A stretch of 64,000 bases of DNA from Pseudomonas frederiksbergensis. Lineage in GTDB: Bacteria > Pseudomonadota > Gammaproteobacteria > Pseudomonadales > Pseudomonadaceae. The stretch spans positions 214,208-278,207 of the forward strand of contig NZ_MOBR01000002.1 of NCBI RefSeq assembly GCF_003732705.1, in the 5' to 3' direction. Under the pieces are notes generated by a model that was not told where the DNA came from, did not search any database, and saw only the letters and a program-made list of their open reading frames with translations. The translations under genes and the position numbers were made by a program. Positions 19,662 through 29,359 of this stretch are shown here, piece after piece (within the stretch, counting starts at the first letter, position 1; each line of letters begins with the position of its first letter).

Positions 19662-19770
19662 TGATCGTTCCCACGCTCCGCGTGGGAATGCATCCCGGGA
19701 CGCTCCGCGTCCCAAAGCGGACGCAGAGCGTCCAATGAGGCATTCCCACGCAGAGCGTGGGAACGATCAT
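19662..19770. repeat. Long inverted intergenic repeat (GATCGTTCCCACGC family)
   Basis: Fourth copy of the nested inverted repeat, between the convergent trmL and secB genes. Confidence 0.9.
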
Positions 19771-19804
19771 TGCGTCGACCCGCAGCCGTTTCATCCCGCC
19801 CATG

Positions 19805-19832
19805 AAAAAAGCGCCTGTTATGGCGCTTTTTT
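19805..19832. terminator. Intrinsic terminator of the secB operon
   Basis: AAAAAAGCGCC-TGTTAT-GGCGCTTTTTT is symmetrical and can serve both directions. It lies 19 bases beyond the secB stop. Confidence 0.85.
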
Positions 19833-19850
19833 CGTTACTGCATCGGACGC

Positions 19851-20336
19851 TTATTGCACAGTCGGGGTTTCGCCAGCCGCTTGCATGCGTTGCAGCTCTT
19901 GCGCGTACAGCGCATCGAAGTTCACCGGAGCCAGCATCAGGGCCGGGAACGAACCACGGGTCACCAGGCTGTCCAGGGTTTCGCGAGCGTACGGGAACAG
20001 GATGTTCGGGCAGAACGCGCCGAGAGTGTGGCTCATCGAAGCGTCGTCCAGGTTCTTGATCAGGAAGATCCCGGCCTGTTGCACTTCAGCGATGAACGCC
20101 ACTTCTTCACCGTTTTTCACGGTCACGGACAAGGTCAGCACGACTTCGTGGAAGTCGCCTTCCAGGGCCTTTTGACGGGTGTTCAGATCCAGACCGACGC
20201 TCGGTTCCCACTGCTGGCGGAAGATCGCCGGGCTTTTCGGGGCTTCGAAGGACAAGTCACGTACGTAGATGCGCTGCAAGGAGAATTGCGGTGCGGTTTC
20301 TTCTTCGCTAGCTGCAGTGTTCTGTTGGTCAGTCAT
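19851..20336 (-). CDS. secB: Protein-export chaperone SecB
   Basis: SecB is a tetrameric cytosolic chaperone that keeps preproteins unfolded and hands them to SecA. At 161 residues it is of normal length. The core [19 protein letters not shown] and the acidic QQAGIF...[11 protein letters not shown] region are typical. An acidic, glutamine-rich N-terminal tail precedes it. It is the last gene of a rhodanese-like/grxC/secB cluster that has the same content in enteric bacteria. Confidence 0.96.
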   Translation of the reverse strand: MTDQQNTAASEEETAPQFSLQRIYVRDLSFEAPKSPAIFRQQWEPSVGLDLNTRQKALEGDFHEVVLTLSVTVKNGEEVAFIAEVQQAGIFLIKNLDDASMSHTLGAFCPNILFPYARETLDSLVTRGSFPALMLAPVNFDALYAQELQRMQAAGETPTVQ

Positions 20337-20407
20337 CTCAGATCCTTTCTGATCTTTGGTCTTTTAGGGTTTGCTGTTCTTGGTTTTCTATCAAGTACGG
20401 CAGTCAA

Positions 20408-20662
20408 TCAAGCCTTGAGCATCGCGTCGAGCTTGCCGGCGCGCTCAAGCGCAAACAAATCATCACAGCCACCGATGTGGCGCTCACCGATCCAGATCTG
20501 CGGCACGGACGTTCGCCCGGCCTTCTGGGCCATGGCGGCGCGCACCTGCGGCTTGCCATCGACCTTGATCTCTTCGAAGGCCACGCCTTTGTTCTCGAGC
20601 AGGTACTTGGCTCGCGAGCAGTAAGGGCAGTAATCGCTGGAATAGACGACGACGTTGCTCAT
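20408..20662 (-). CDS. grxC: Glutaredoxin 3
   Basis: This is a small (84-residue) thiol-disulfide oxidoreductase that works with glutathione. The dithiol active site YCPYC lies at residues 11-15. The glutathione-binding TSVPQIWIGERHIGG with the cis-proline is present. It is two bases from the rhodanese-like gene upstream and about 70 bases from secB, consistent with one operon. Confidence 0.95.
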   Translation of the reverse strand: MSNVVVYSSDYCPYCSRAKYLLENKGVAFEEIKVDGKPQVRAAMAQKAGRTSVPQIWIGERHIGGCDDLFALERAGKLDAMLKA

Positions 20663-20663
20663 A

Positions 20664-21077
20664 TCACTTCACCAACGGCAGGTTGTCGCCCTTCCAGCTG
20701 GAAATCCCGCCGGAGAGCTTGGCGGCGGTGTAGCCGGACTTCATCAGTTCGCGAGCGTGAGTGCCGGCAGTCTGGCCTTGGGCATCAACCAGGATGATGG
20801 TCTTGGCCTTGTGCTTTTCCAGTTCGCCGACGCGAGCGGTCAACTTGTCGTGAGGAATGTTCAACGCGCCAACGATATGGCCAGCGGCGAAATCCTTGGT
20901 CGAACGAATGTCGATCACCACGCCTGCGTCCTTGTTGACCAGCCCGGTCAGCTCGCCAGTGCTCAGGCTGCGACCGCCGCCCTTCATTTCATGGGCGATC
21001 AGCAGAGCCAGCAGAACAACGAAAATACCGGCCAGCAAATAGTGGGTGGTGGCAAATGCAATCAGGTGATCAAGCAT
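20664..21077 (-). CDS. Rhodanese-like membrane protein lacking the catalytic cysteine (YibN type)
   Basis: The 137 residues consist of an N-terminal membrane anchor (about 5-25) followed by one rhodanese fold (VVIDIRSTKDFAAGHIVGALNIP). The loop that normally carries the sulfur-accepting cysteine reads ILVDAQGQTAG, so no cysteine is available and sulfur transfer is unlikely. This matches the YibN group found beside grxC-secB in E. coli, where the protein is membrane-bound. It is the first gene of the cluster with grxC and secB and is divergent from gpmI. Confidence 0.9.
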   Translation of the reverse strand: MLDHLIAFATTHYLLAGIFVVLLALLIAHEMKGGGRSLSTGELTGLVNKDAGVVIDIRSTKDFAAGHIVGALNIPHDKLTARVGELEKHKAKTIILVDAQGQTAGTHARELMKSGYTAAKLSGGISSWKGDNLPLVK

Positions 21078-21230
21078 TTAAGGTGGTTCCAGGGCGTTAA
21101 AAGTGGGCCAGTATACACAGCCCCTAGGGTGGGCCAAACCCCGTCCGGCGGTGACGGCGCAGGAACTTCGCTTTAAACTGCCACTCCCTTTTTAATCGCC
21201 CTCTTTTTAACTCAGCCACGAGTGGAATCC

Positions 21231-22760
21231 ATGACTACCACGCCTAAACCTTTGGTCCTGATCATTCTCGATGGCTTCGGTCACAGTGAGAGCCACGAAG
21301 CCAACGCCGTGTACTCGGCCAAGAAGCCTGTGCTGGACCGTCTGACCGCTACCGTGCCAAACGGCCTGATCTCGGGCAGCGGCATGGACGTCGGCCTGCC
21401 GGACGGCCAGATGGGCAACTCCGAAGTCGGCCACATGAACCTCGGCGCCGGCCGCGTGGTGTATCAGGACTTCACCCGCGTGACCAAATCGATCCGCGAC
21501 GGCGAGTTTTTCGAAAACCCGACCATCTGCGCCGCTGTAGATAAAGCCGTGGCGGCGGGCAAAGCCGTGCACTTCATGGGCCTGCTGTCCGATGGCGGCG
21601 TGCACAGCCACCAGGATCATCTGGTTGCCATGGCCGAACTGGCCTTCAAGCGCGGCGCCGAGAAAATCTACCTGCACGCCTTCCTCGACGGTCGCGACAC
21701 GCCGCCTAAAAGCGCCCAGTCCTCCATTGAACTGCTGGACGCGACCTTCCAGGCCCTGGGCAAAGGCCGGATCGCCAGCATTGTTGGCCGTTACTTCGCC
21801 ATGGACCGCGACAACCGTTGGGACCGCGTGGCCCAGGCTTACAACCTGATTGTCGACGGCAAGGGCGAATTCAACGCCGCCACCGCTCAGGAAGGCCTGC
21901 AAGCCGCTTATGAGCGTGGCGAGAGCGACGAATTCGTCAAAGCCACTTCCATCGGTGAGCCGGTGAAAGTCGAAGATGGCGATGCCGTGGTGTTCATGAA
22001 CTTCCGCGCCGACCGCGCCCGCGAACTGACCCGCGTGTTCGTCGAAGACGGTTTCAAGGAGTTCGAACGGGCTCGCCAGCCGAAACTGGGCGGTTTCGTC
22101 ATGCTGACCCAATACGCCGCCAGCATTCCCGCGCCTTCGGCCTTCGCCGCCGGCAGCCTGGAAAACGTGCTGGGCGATTACCTGGCGAAAAACGGCAAGA
22201 CTCAGCTGCGCATCGCTGAAACCGAGAAGTACGCACACGTGACCTTCTTCTTCTCCGGCGGTCGCGAAGAACCGTTCCCGGGCGAAGAACGCATCCTGAT
22301 CCCGTCGCCAAAAGTCGCCACCTATGACTTGCAGCCTGAGATGAGCGCCCCGGAAGTCACCGACCGGATCGTCGATGCCATCGAAAACCAGCGTTTTGAT
22401 GTGATCGTCGTCAACTACGCCAACGGCGACATGGTCGGCCACAGCGGCAACCTTGAAGCCGCGATCAAAGCCGTGGAATGCCTGGACCTGTGCGTCGGCC
22501 GCATCGCCGATGCGCTGGAAAAAGTCGGCGGCGAAGCGCTGATCACTGCCGACCACGGCAACTGCGAAAAAATGTCCGACGAAGAAACCCACCAGGCGCA
22601 TACCGCTCACACGACTGAGCCGGTACCGTTCATCTATGTGGGCAAGCGTGACTTCAAGGTGCGCGATGGCGGCGTATTGGCGGATGTGGCGCCGACCATG
22701 CTGATGTTGATGGGCCTGGAAATACCTAAAGAAATGACCGGGACTTCGATTCTGGTCTGA
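21231..22760 (+). CDS. gpmI: 2,3-bisphosphoglycerate-independent phosphoglycerate mutase
   Basis: The manganese-dependent glycolytic enzyme interconverts 3- and 2-phosphoglycerate. At 509 residues it has normal family length. The phosphatase-domain metal site [10 protein letters not shown] and the nucleophilic serine in [11 protein letters not shown] are present. So are the mutase-domain motifs DGRDTPP and MDRDNRWDR, and the C-terminal [12 protein letters not shown] three codons upstream is in frame, but [11 protein letters not shown] at 21231 is the better start. The gene is divergent from the rhodanese-like gene and followed by envC, an order shared with enteric bacteria. Confidence 0.96.
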   Translation: MTTTPKPLVLIILDGFGHSESHEANAVYSAKKPVLDRLTATVPNGLISGSGMDVGLPDGQMGNSEVGHMNLGAGRVVYQDFTRVTKSIRDGEFFENPTICAAVDKAVAAGKAVHFMGLLSDGGVHSHQDHLVAMAELAFKRGAEKIYLHAFLDGRDTPPKSAQSSIELLDATFQALGKGRIASIVGRYFAMDRDNRWDRVAQAYNLIVDGKGEFNAATAQEGLQAAYERGESDEFVKATSIGEPVKVEDGDAVVFMNFRADRARELTRVFVEDGFKEFERARQPKLGGFVMLTQYAASIPAPSAFAAGSLENVLGDYLAKNGKTQLRIAETEKYAHVTFFFSGGREEPFPGEERILIPSPKVATYDLQPEMSAPEVTDRIVDAIENQRFDVIVVNYANGDMVGHSGNLEAAIKAVECLDLCVGRIADALEKVGGEALITADHGNCEKMSDEETHQAHTAHTTEPVPFIYVGKRDFKVRDGGVLADVAPTMLMLMGLEIPKEMTGTSILV

Positions 22761-22786
22761 TCGGCTCTTTCAAACACCGCTAAACC

Positions 22787-22879
22787 CTGTAGGAGCGAGC
22801 CTGCTCGCGAAGAGGGAGTGTCAGTCGATATCTATGTTGACTGACACTCCGCTTTCGCGAGCAGGCTCGCTCCCACATT
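22787..22879. repeat. REPIN-type inverted REP pair
   Basis: CTGTAGGAGCGAGCCTGCTC and its inverse surround an inner inverted repeat (AGTGTCAGTCGATAT with TGACTGACACT), so the whole unit can form one long hairpin between gpmI and envC. Confidence 0.87.
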
Positions 22880-22989
22880 GGTTTTCAGCGTTTTTCGGGC
22901 CAGTTATCACACAGTCCCAATTGGGCATTTTTTTTGCGGCGCTTGGCGGGCATACTAGGCCGTCCCTTTCCCTGGTATCACCCGCCTCT

Positions 22990-24285
22990 ATGCTTCGCGT
23001 CCTGATAGCCCTCGCTCTGACTTGCCTGCTCCAACCGGCCTTTGCTGACGAGCGCGCGCAAACCCAACAACAGTTGGACGCCACGCGTCAGGACATTGCC
23101 GAGCTGAAAAAACTGCTGGGCAAGCTGCAGGAAGAAAAATCCGGTGTGCAAAAGGATCTCAAAGGCACCGAGACCGAGATGGGCAAGCTCGAGAAGCAGG
23201 TCGATGCCCTGCAAAAAGAGCTGAAGAAAAGCGAATCCGAGCTGCAGCGACTCGATGGTGAGAAAAAAAAACTCCAGAGCGCGCGCATTGAACAGCAACG
23301 ACTGATCGCCATCCAGGCCCGCGCGGCCTATCAGAATGGCCGTCAGGAGTACCTCAAGCTGCTGCTCAACCAGCAAAACCCGGAAAAATTCGCCCGCACC
23401 CTCACCTATTACGACTACCTGAGCCAGGCCCGCCTGGAGCAGCTGAAGAATTTCAACGAAACCCTGCGCCAACTGGCCAACGTCGAAAAAGACATTTCCA
23501 TGCAACAGGCGCAGTTGCTGGTGCAGAAAAGCAGTCTCGACAGCCAGCGTGACGAACTCGACAAAGTCCGTCAGGAGCGCCAGAAAGTCCTGGCCAAGCT
23601 CAACGACGACGTAAAGGCTCGCGATCAGAAGCTCGCCACCCGCGAGCAGGATCAGGCAGATCTGTCTAAAGTCCTTAAAACCATCGAAGAAACCCTGGCC
23701 CGCCAGGCTCGTGAGGCAGAAGAAGCGCGGCAAAAAGCGCTCATTGCCCAGCAGGAAGCCGAAAAAAAGCGTTTACGTGAGGCTCAGGAACAGGCCGACG
23801 CCAACACTGATGCCCCACGCAAACCCGCTAAATCGACACCTGGCGCGCTGGTTTCCAGTTCAGGCGAGACCTTTGGCGGCGCATTTGCTTCAGCACGCGG
23901 CAAACTTCCATGGCCGGTTGATGGTCGACTGTTGGCGCGCTTCGGCGAAAGCCGCGGCGACGATGCCCGGACCAAGTGGGACGGCGTGATGATCAGCGCC
24001 TCCGCGGGCAGTCAGGTGCATGCCGTTCATGGCGGGCGCGTGGTGTTTGCCGATTGGTTGCGCGGCGCAGGGCTGTTGGTGATTCTGGACCACGGCAACG
24101 GTTTTTTGAGTCTTTACGGTCACAACCAGACGCTGCTCAAGTCTGCGGGTGACGTGGTTAAAGCCGGTGAGTCCATCTCCACTGTCGGTAACAGTGGCGG
24201 ACAGGACACACCAGCGCTGTATTTTGCAATTCGTCAGCAGGGTCACCCGAGTGATCCGGCGCAATGGTGCCGCGCGCAAGGATAA
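22990..24285 (+). CDS. envC: Murein hydrolase activator EnvC
   Basis: EnvC is a periplasmic divisome-associated factor that switches on AmiA/AmiB amidases at the septum. The 431 residues comprise a signal peptide (MLRVLIALALTCLLQPAFA), a very long coiled coil (about 25-270, rich in E, K, Q) and a C-terminal LytM fold. The LytM domain has lost its metal ligands: the usual HxG(V/I)D reads WDGVMI and the HxH strand reads LYFAIR. This is the EnvC signature of an activator rather than a peptidase. The upstream frame extension is rejected because the signal peptide begins at 22990. ctpA follows 31 bases later. Confidence 0.93.
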   Translation: MLRVLIALALTCLLQPAFADERAQTQQQLDATRQDIAELKKLLGKLQEEKSGVQKDLKGTETEMGKLEKQVDALQKELKKSESELQRLDGEKKKLQSARIEQQRLIAIQARAAYQNGRQEYLKLLLNQQNPEKFARTLTYYDYLSQARLEQLKNFNETLRQLANVEKDISMQQAQLLVQKSSLDSQRDELDKVRQERQKVLAKLNDDVKARDQKLATREQDQADLSKVLKTIEETLARQAREAEEARQKALIAQQEAEKKRLREAQEQADANTDAPRKPAKSTPGALVSSSGETFGGAFASARGKLPWPVDGRLLARFGESRGDDARTKWDGVMISASAGSQVHAVHGGRVVFADWLRGAGLLVILDHGNGFLSLYGHNQTLLKSAGDVVKAGESISTVGNSGGQDTPALYFAIRQQGHPSDPAQWCRAQG

Positions 24286-24316
24286 GCACGCGACCTAATT
24301 CAGGAGTTCGTTCGAC

Positions 24317-25645
24317 ATGCTGCATTTGTCCCGCCTTACCTCGCTGGCCCTGACGATCGCCCTGGTGATCGGCGCGCCTTTGGCGTTTGCCGCTCAGCCT
24401 GCTCCGGCGGCTGCGCCAGCTCCTGCACCTGCGGGCACCGCTGCAACCACCAAGGCGCCACTGCCCCTGGAAGAGTTGCGCACCTTTGCCGAGGTCATGG
24501 ACCGGATCAAAGCCGCCTATGTCGAACCCGTGGACGACAAGACCCTGCTGGAAAATGCCATCAAGGGCATGCTCAGCAATCTCGATCCGCACTCCGCCTA
24601 CCTGGGCCCGGAAGACTTCGCTGAGTTGCAGGAAAGCACCAGCGGCGAATTCGGCGGCCTGGGCATCGAAGTCGGCGCCGAAGACGGTTTTATCAAAGTG
24701 GTTTCGCCCATCGATGACACCCCGGCCTCCAAGGCAGGCATCCAGGCTGGCGACTTCATCGTCAAGATCAACGGCGCACCGACACGCGGCCAGAGCATGA
24801 CCGAAGCCGTGGACAAGATGCGCGGCAAGATCGGCCAGAAAATCACCCTGACCCTGGTCCGCGACGGCGGCACACCCTTCGACGTCGTGCTGACCCGCGC
24901 CACCATCCAGGTGAAGAGCGTCAAGGCTCAGTTGCTGGAATCCGGCTACGGCTACATCCGCATCACCCAGTTCCAGGTCAAGACCGGCGAAGAGGTTTCC
25001 AAAGCCCTGGCCAAGTTGCGCAAGGACAACGGCAAGAAGCTCAACGGCATCATCCTCGACCTGCGTAACAACCCGGGCGGCGTGCTGCAAGCGGCGGTGG
25101 AAGTGGTCGACCACTTCATCACCAAGGGCCTGATCGTCTACACCAAGGGCCGCATCGCCAACTCCGAATTGCGCTTCTCCGCCACTGGCAAGGACGAAAG
25201 CGAAGCCGTGCCGATGGTCGCACTGATCAACGGCGGCAGCGCCTCGGCTTCGGAAATCGTCGCCGGCGCCTTGCAGGATCAGAAACGCGCAGTCGTCATG
25301 GGCACCACCAGTTTCGGCAAAGGCTCGGTACAAACCGTGCTGCCGCTGAACAACGACCGCGCCCTGAAGATCACCACCGCGCTGTACTTCACACCGAACG
25401 GTCGCTCGATCCAGGCCCAGGGCATCGTGCCGGACATCGAAGTACGCAAGGCCAAGATCACCAACGAACAGGACGGCGAGTACTTCAAGGAAGCCGATCT
25501 GCAAGGTCACCTGGGCAATGGCAACGGCGGCGCCGACAAGCCGACGTCCAGCAGCAAGGCCAAGGCCATGCCGCAGGATGACGACTATCAATTGGCCCAG
25601 GCCCTGAGCCTGCTCAAAGGGCTGAGCATCACCTCCGGTCGCTGA
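24317..25645 (+). CDS. ctpA: Carboxy-terminal processing protease, S41 family
   Basis: This periplasmic serine protease trims or degrades envelope proteins from the C-terminus. The 442 residues contain a signal peptide, a low-complexity Ala/Pro linker and a PDZ domain (about 95-170, GLGIEVGAEDGFIKVVSP). The catalytic domain carries serine in NGGSASASEIVAGAL and lysine in GTTSFGKGSVQT, the Ser-Lys dyad. A ribosome site (CAGGAG) precedes it. Tight spacing to envC and to the following deacetylase gene (1 base) indicates an operon devoted to the cell wall. Confidence 0.95.
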   Translation: MLHLSRLTSLALTIALVIGAPLAFAAQPAPAAAPAPAPAGTAATTKAPLPLEELRTFAEVMDRIKAAYVEPVDDKTLLENAIKGMLSNLDPHSAYLGPEDFAELQESTSGEFGGLGIEVGAEDGFIKVVSPIDDTPASKAGIQAGDFIVKINGAPTRGQSMTEAVDKMRGKIGQKITLTLVRDGGTPFDVVLTRATIQVKSVKAQLLESGYGYIRITQFQVKTGEEVSKALAKLRKDNGKKLNGIILDLRNNPGGVLQAAVEVVDHFITKGLIVYTKGRIANSELRFSATGKDESEAVPMVALINGGSASASEIVAGALQDQKRAVVMGTTSFGKGSVQTVLPLNNDRALKITTALYFTPNGRSIQAQGIVPDIEVRKAKITNEQDGEYFKEADLQGHLGNGNGGADKPTSSSKAKAMPQDDDYQLAQALSLLKGLSITSGR

Positions 25646-25646
25646 G

Positions 25647-26423
25647 ATGCGCCTGCGGTTCATCCTCGGTTTGTTGTGCTGTCTGGTGGGTGCTGCGCAT
25701 GCGGAGCCCGCCAAGACCACACACAACAAGGCTTACCTGACACTGATCATCGATGACCTGGGGCAAAACCTGCCCCGGGATCGTCGCGTGCTCGCCCTGC
25801 CCGGCCCGGTGACGACGGCGATCATGCCCGACACACCCCACGCCGCCGAATTCGCCCGCGAAGCCCATCGCGCCGGCAAGATCGTCATCCTGCACATGCC
25901 TATGGACCCGGCCACCGGCCCGTTCGCCTGGCACCCCGACTTGCCTATCGAAGAACTGCAAAAACGCCTCGACGCCGCGTTCAAGGCTGTGCCGTACACC
26001 GCCGGTATCAACAACCACATGGGCAGCCGCATGACCGCCCAACAACCGGCCATGGCCTGGCTGATGGCGGACTTGCAACGTCGGCATAAATTCTTCGTCG
26101 ACAGCCGCACCAGTGCGCAAACCGTCGGGGCGGCGGAGGCACAGAAGATTGGGTTGGCGAGCGTTTCGCGGGATGTGTTTCTGGATGACGAGCGCACGGA
26201 AGCCGCGATCTTCACTCAGTTGCAGACAGCGATAAACCTGGCGCACAAGCAGGGTTCAGCGGTGATGATCGGGCACCCGTATCCGCAAACGCTGGCGGTG
26301 CTGGAGCGTGAACTGCCGAAGTTGAAGGCTCAGGGGATTGACTGGATCGACATCAAAATGATGATCAGCGTGCGCAGCAATCGGGCGACGGCTGCGCATG
26401 GCAAGGATGGCGTGTATCGCTGA
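25647..26423 (+). CDS. Divergent polysaccharide deacetylase (YibQ family)
   Basis: This 258-residue exported protein has a signal peptide (about 1-20) and a NodB-like barrel of the divergent polysaccharide deacetylase family. The metal-site pieces LIIDDLGQN and NNHMGSRMT are recognisable. The ATG lies one base after the ctpA TGA. In E. coli the homologue yibQ also follows envC. The substrate is not known. Confidence 0.88.
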   Translation: MRLRFILGLLCCLVGAAHAEPAKTTHNKAYLTLIIDDLGQNLPRDRRVLALPGPVTTAIMPDTPHAAEFAREAHRAGKIVILHMPMDPATGPFAWHPDLPIEELQKRLDAAFKAVPYTAGINNHMGSRMTAQQPAMAWLMADLQRRHKFFVDSRTSAQTVGAAEAQKIGLASVSRDVFLDDERTEAAIFTQLQTAINLAHKQGSAVMIGHPYPQTLAVLERELPKLKAQGIDWIDIKMMISVRSNRATAAHGKDGVYR

Positions 26424-26427
26424 GACA

Positions 26428-26534
26428 CGATCGTTCCCACGCTCTGCGTGGGAATGCAGCCATGGACGCTCCGCGTCCACTGTGACGCAGAGCGTCACGG
26501 GAGGCGTTACCACGCGGGAGCGTGGGAACGATCA
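26428..26534. repeat. Long inverted intergenic repeat (GATCGTTCCCACGC family)
   Basis: Fifth copy, between two convergent genes. Its right arm carries small differences (GTTACCACGCGGGAGCG), so it is the most decayed copy here. Confidence 0.88.
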
Positions 26535-26542
26535 GCGAATAG

Positions 26543-27298
26543 TCAGAGATACTTCGCCATGATGTCGTCAACCACGCCTTCCTTGCGCATCTGATCCAGC
26601 GCTGCCTGAAGCTTGCTGACAATTGCATCCGGCACGTCTTTATTCAGGGCCAGGTACAACTCGGCGCTGTTGAAGCGCAGCACTGTCTTGAGTCCGGTCA
26701 CGCCATCCTGACGGGCCAGATAACGCCCCGCCGGATCGCCAGTCGCCCACAAATCTATCTGTCCGCTGACCAACTTCCTGGCGTTGTCCTGATCGCGCAG
26801 CACGACAATCGGATTCAACCCTTGCTTGGCCAGGGTTTCGGCAATCGCATCACCCTTGTAGGCGCCGATCTTGTACTTGCGCGCCTGTTCCAGCGTCTCG
26901 AGGGTGATCTTGCTGTCCGCCTTGGCCAGCATGATCCAGTCATCCGGACCGATCGGGCCGACCCACTTGAAGAGCTTCTCGCGATCCGGCAGCCGCGCCA
27001 TCACAAACACGCCATAACCGGGTTTCTCCAAAGCGAGTTTGTAGATTCGCTCCCATGGGAAACGCAGGGTCAGGCTGTAGGTGATGTCGGTGCGCTTGAA
27101 CATCTCGCGGACGATGTCCACGGCGATGCCATTGATGTTCTCGTCTTGAGCGAAGTTTTTGCCGTTCTTTGCCATGTTGTATGGCGGGAAGTTTTCCGTC
27201 AGCAGCACCAAGTCAGTGGCGGGACTTTCTTCGGCGCGGGCTGCGTTGATCAGCAACAGAGAAGCGCTGGCGAGGACAAGAAGAAAACGTTTGAGCAT
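26543..27298 (-). CDS. Periplasmic substrate-binding protein, family 3
   Basis: This 251-residue protein has a signal peptide (about 1-22, ending in ARA-EE) and a two-lobed bacterial extracellular solute-binding family 3 fold (VLLTENFPPYNM, GIAVDIVREMFKRTDITY, and a late GVVDDIMAKYL). Such proteins usually bind amino acids for an ABC importer. No permease or ATPase gene is adjacent, so it is an orphan. The ligand cannot be read from the sequence. Confidence 0.85.
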   Translation of the reverse strand: MLKRFLLVLASASLLLINAARAEESPATDLVLLTENFPPYNMAKNGKNFAQDENINGIAVDIVREMFKRTDITYSLTLRFPWERIYKLALEKPGYGVFVMARLPDREKLFKWVGPIGPDDWIMLAKADSKITLETLEQARKYKIGAYKGDAIAETLAKQGLNPIVVLRDQDNARKLVSGQIDLWATGDPAGRYLARQDGVTGLKTVLRFNSAELYLALNKDVPDAIVSKLQAALDQMRKEGVVDDIMAKYL

Positions 27299-27376
27299 GT
27301 CGGGCTACCGGAATCCATGGCGTGCCCAAGAGTGCCCTGAGCCCGCCATGCTGTCCACTGGCCTGTATCGGTTTGT

Positions 27377-28147
27377 TTAGCGCATCACGATGCCGCGATG
27401 AGCCATGTAGGCCTTGGCTTCCTGCACGGTGTATTCGCCGAAGTGGAAAATACTCGCCGCCAGCACCGCGCTGGCGTGGCCTTCGATAATCCCGTCAGCC
27501 AGATGTTGCAGGTTGCCGACACCGCCCGAGGCGATCACTGGAATGCCCAAGGCATCGCTGATCGCACGGGTGACGCCCAGGTCGAAGCCGTTTTTCATGC
27601 CGTCCTGGTCCATGCTGGTCAGCAGGATTTCACCGGCGCCCAGGCCTTCCATCTTCTTCGCCCATTCAACGGCGTCGAGGCCGGTCGGCTTGCGGCCACC
27701 GTGGGTGAAGATTTCCCAGCGCGGGGTTTCGCCCGGCCCGGAGACTTTCTTCGCGTCGATGGCGACGACGATGCATTGCGAGCCGAAATGCTGCGCCGCT
27801 TCGCCGACGAACTCTGGATTGAACACGGCGGCGGTGTTGATCGAGACCTTGTCCGCGCCGGCATTCAGCAAATTGCGAATGTCCTGCACGGTGCGCACGC
27901 CACCGCCGACGGTCAGCGGGATGAACACCTGGCTGGCCATGCGCTCGACGGTGTGCAGCGTGGTGTCGCGACCATCGACGCTGGCGGTGATGTCGAGGAA
28001 GGTAATCTCGTCGGCGCCTTGCTCGTCGTAGCGACGGGCGATTTCCACCGGGTCACCGGCGTCGCGGATGTTCTCGAACTTCACACCTTTGACGACCCGG
28101 CCGTTATCCACGTCCAGGCAAGGGATGATGCGTTTGGCTAACGCCAT
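27377..28147 (-). CDS. hisF: Imidazole glycerol phosphate synthase, cyclase subunit
   Basis: HisF combines PRFAR with ammonia delivered by HisH to give IGP and AICAR. The 256-residue TIM barrel opens with [21 protein letters not shown], with the catalytic Asp in CLDVD and the second in SMDQDG. It is the last gene of the hisB-hisH-DUF2164-hisA-hisF series. It is separated from hisA by a repeat element of about 90 bases. Confidence 0.97.
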   Translation of the reverse strand: MALAKRIIPCLDVDNGRVVKGVKFENIRDAGDPVEIARRYDEQGADEITFLDITASVDGRDTTLHTVERMASQVFIPLTVGGGVRTVQDIRNLLNAGADKVSINTAAVFNPEFVGEAAQHFGSQCIVVAIDAKKVSGPGETPRWEIFTHGGRKPTGLDAVEWAKKMEGLGAGEILLTSMDQDGMKNGFDLGVTRAISDALGIPVIASGGVGNLQHLADGIIEGHASAVLAASIFHFGEYTVQEAKAYMAHRGIVMR

Positions 28148-28168
28148 GGGCTTAATCTCCGATTAAGA

Positions 28169-28257
28169 GTTGCAAGCTTGGAGCTTCAAGCTGCAAGAAA
28201 GAGCAGATCACTGCCGCGCTCTAACTTGCAGCTCGCAGCTTGCAACTTGAAGCTGCT
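28169..28257. repeat. AGCTTGCAGCTTGAAGC-type inverted repeat between hisA and hisF
   Basis: The left arm TTGCAAGCTTGGAGCTTCAA mirrors the right arm CTTGCAGCTTGAAGC in an imperfect long hairpin. A second copy lies at 29015, so the same element entered the his operon twice. Confidence 0.85.
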
Positions 28258-28998
28258 TTATCTGGCCGCGTAGCCATCACAAAAGGCTTGGGCTTCTGCA
28301 ACATCTAGCGTGCCCTCATAAATCGCGCGGCCTGTGATTGCGCCGATGATGCCCGGCGCCTTGGCGTCGAGCAGCGACTTGATGTCACCGAGGTTGTGAA
28401 TACCGCCAGAAGCAATGACCGGAATGCGCGTGGCAGCGGCCAGCGCGGCGGTGAACGGAACGTTGCAGCCCTGCATCATGCCGTCTTTGGCGATGTCGGT
28501 ATAAACGATCGCGGACACGCCATCGGCTTCGAATTGCTTGGCCAGGTCGATGACCTGAATGGTGCTGATTTCAGCCCAGCCGTCGGTGGCGACGAAACCG
28601 TCTTTAGCATCGAGACCGACAATCACTTTGCCCGGGAATGCGCGGCAAGCTTCAGCGACGAAGGCAGGGTCTTTCACGGCTTTAGTGCCGATGATCACGT
28701 AGCTCACGCCCGCTTTCACGTAGTGCTCGATGGTTTCCAGGGAACGGATACCGCCGCCGATCTGGATCGGCAGGTTCGGGTAGCGCTTGGCAATCGCGGT
28801 GACCACTTCGCCGTTGACTGGCTGGCCTTCGAACGCGCCGTTCAGGTCGACCAGATGCAGACGACGGCAACCGCCCTCCACCCACTTGGCAGCCATGCTC
28901 ACCGGGTCATCGGAGAACACCGTGGAATCTTCCATGCGGCCCTGGCGCAGACGAACACAGGCGCCGTCTTTAAGATCGATAGCGGGAATAATTAGCAT
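28258..28998 (-). CDS. hisA: Phosphoribosylformimino-AICAR ribotide isomerase
   Basis: HisA opens the ribose ring of ProFAR to give PRFAR. The 246-residue TIM barrel is homologous to HisF, starting [20 protein letters not shown] with the catalytic Asp in AIDLKDG and the second Asp in YTDIAKDGM. It lies between two copies of the same palindromic repeat. It is read in the same direction as hisH and hisF. Confidence 0.97.
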   Translation of the reverse strand: MLIIPAIDLKDGACVRLRQGRMEDSTVFSDDPVSMAAKWVEGGCRRLHLVDLNGAFEGQPVNGEVVTAIAKRYPNLPIQIGGGIRSLETIEHYVKAGVSYVIIGTKAVKDPAFVAEACRAFPGKVIVGLDAKDGFVATDGWAEISTIQVIDLAKQFEADGVSAIVYTDIAKDGMMQGCNVPFTAALAAATRIPVIASGGIHNLGDIKSLLDAKAPGIIGAITGRAIYEGTLDVAEAQAFCDGYAAR

Positions 28999-29014
28999 GC
29001 TTTTCCTTCGTCAA

Positions 29015-29095
29015 AGAGCTGCAAGCTGCAAGCCATAAGCTGCAAGCGCGCACGCGTGTCTACTTCTTGCAGCTTGCAGCTTGAAGCTTGCCGCT
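29015..29095. repeat. AGCTTGCAGCTTGAAGC-type inverted repeat upstream of hisA
   Basis: GAGCTGCAAGCTGCAAGCCA pairs with CTTGCAGCTTGCAGCTTGAA. Same family as the element at 28169. Confidence 0.85.
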
Positions 29096-29098
29096 GCC

Positions 29099-29359
29099 CT
29101 AATTCTTCTCAAGCGCCCACAGGTCGCTTTCGATGCTTTCGAACCTTTCTTTAAGGTGCGTCTGCACATCGAAAATCGCTCTGTTGTAATAGTGCGGCGC
29201 AATTTCGCGGGTAAACAGCTCAAGGATTTCCGCCGCTTCGAACGAACCCAGGTCCAGTTCGAAGCGATCTTCCATGAACCGCTTGATCTTGTGATTGGCC
29301 TCGCTCTCCTGTTCGGGAGTGAGGGTCAGGATCGGCGGTTTGGATTTCTTGACGGCCAT
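29099..29359 (-). CDS. DUF2164 family protein inside the his cluster
   Basis: This 86-residue protein has the pattern of the DUF2164 family (ILTLTPEQESEANHKIKRFMEDRFELDLGSFEAAEILELF). It is acidic and helical with no signal or membrane segment. Its start lies one base from the hisH stop, so it is expressed with the histidine genes, although it has no known role in histidine synthesis. Confidence 0.85.
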   Translation of the reverse strand: MAVKKSKPPILTLTPEQESEANHKIKRFMEDRFELDLGSFEAAEILELFTREIAPHYYNRAIFDVQTHLKERFESIESDLWALEKN

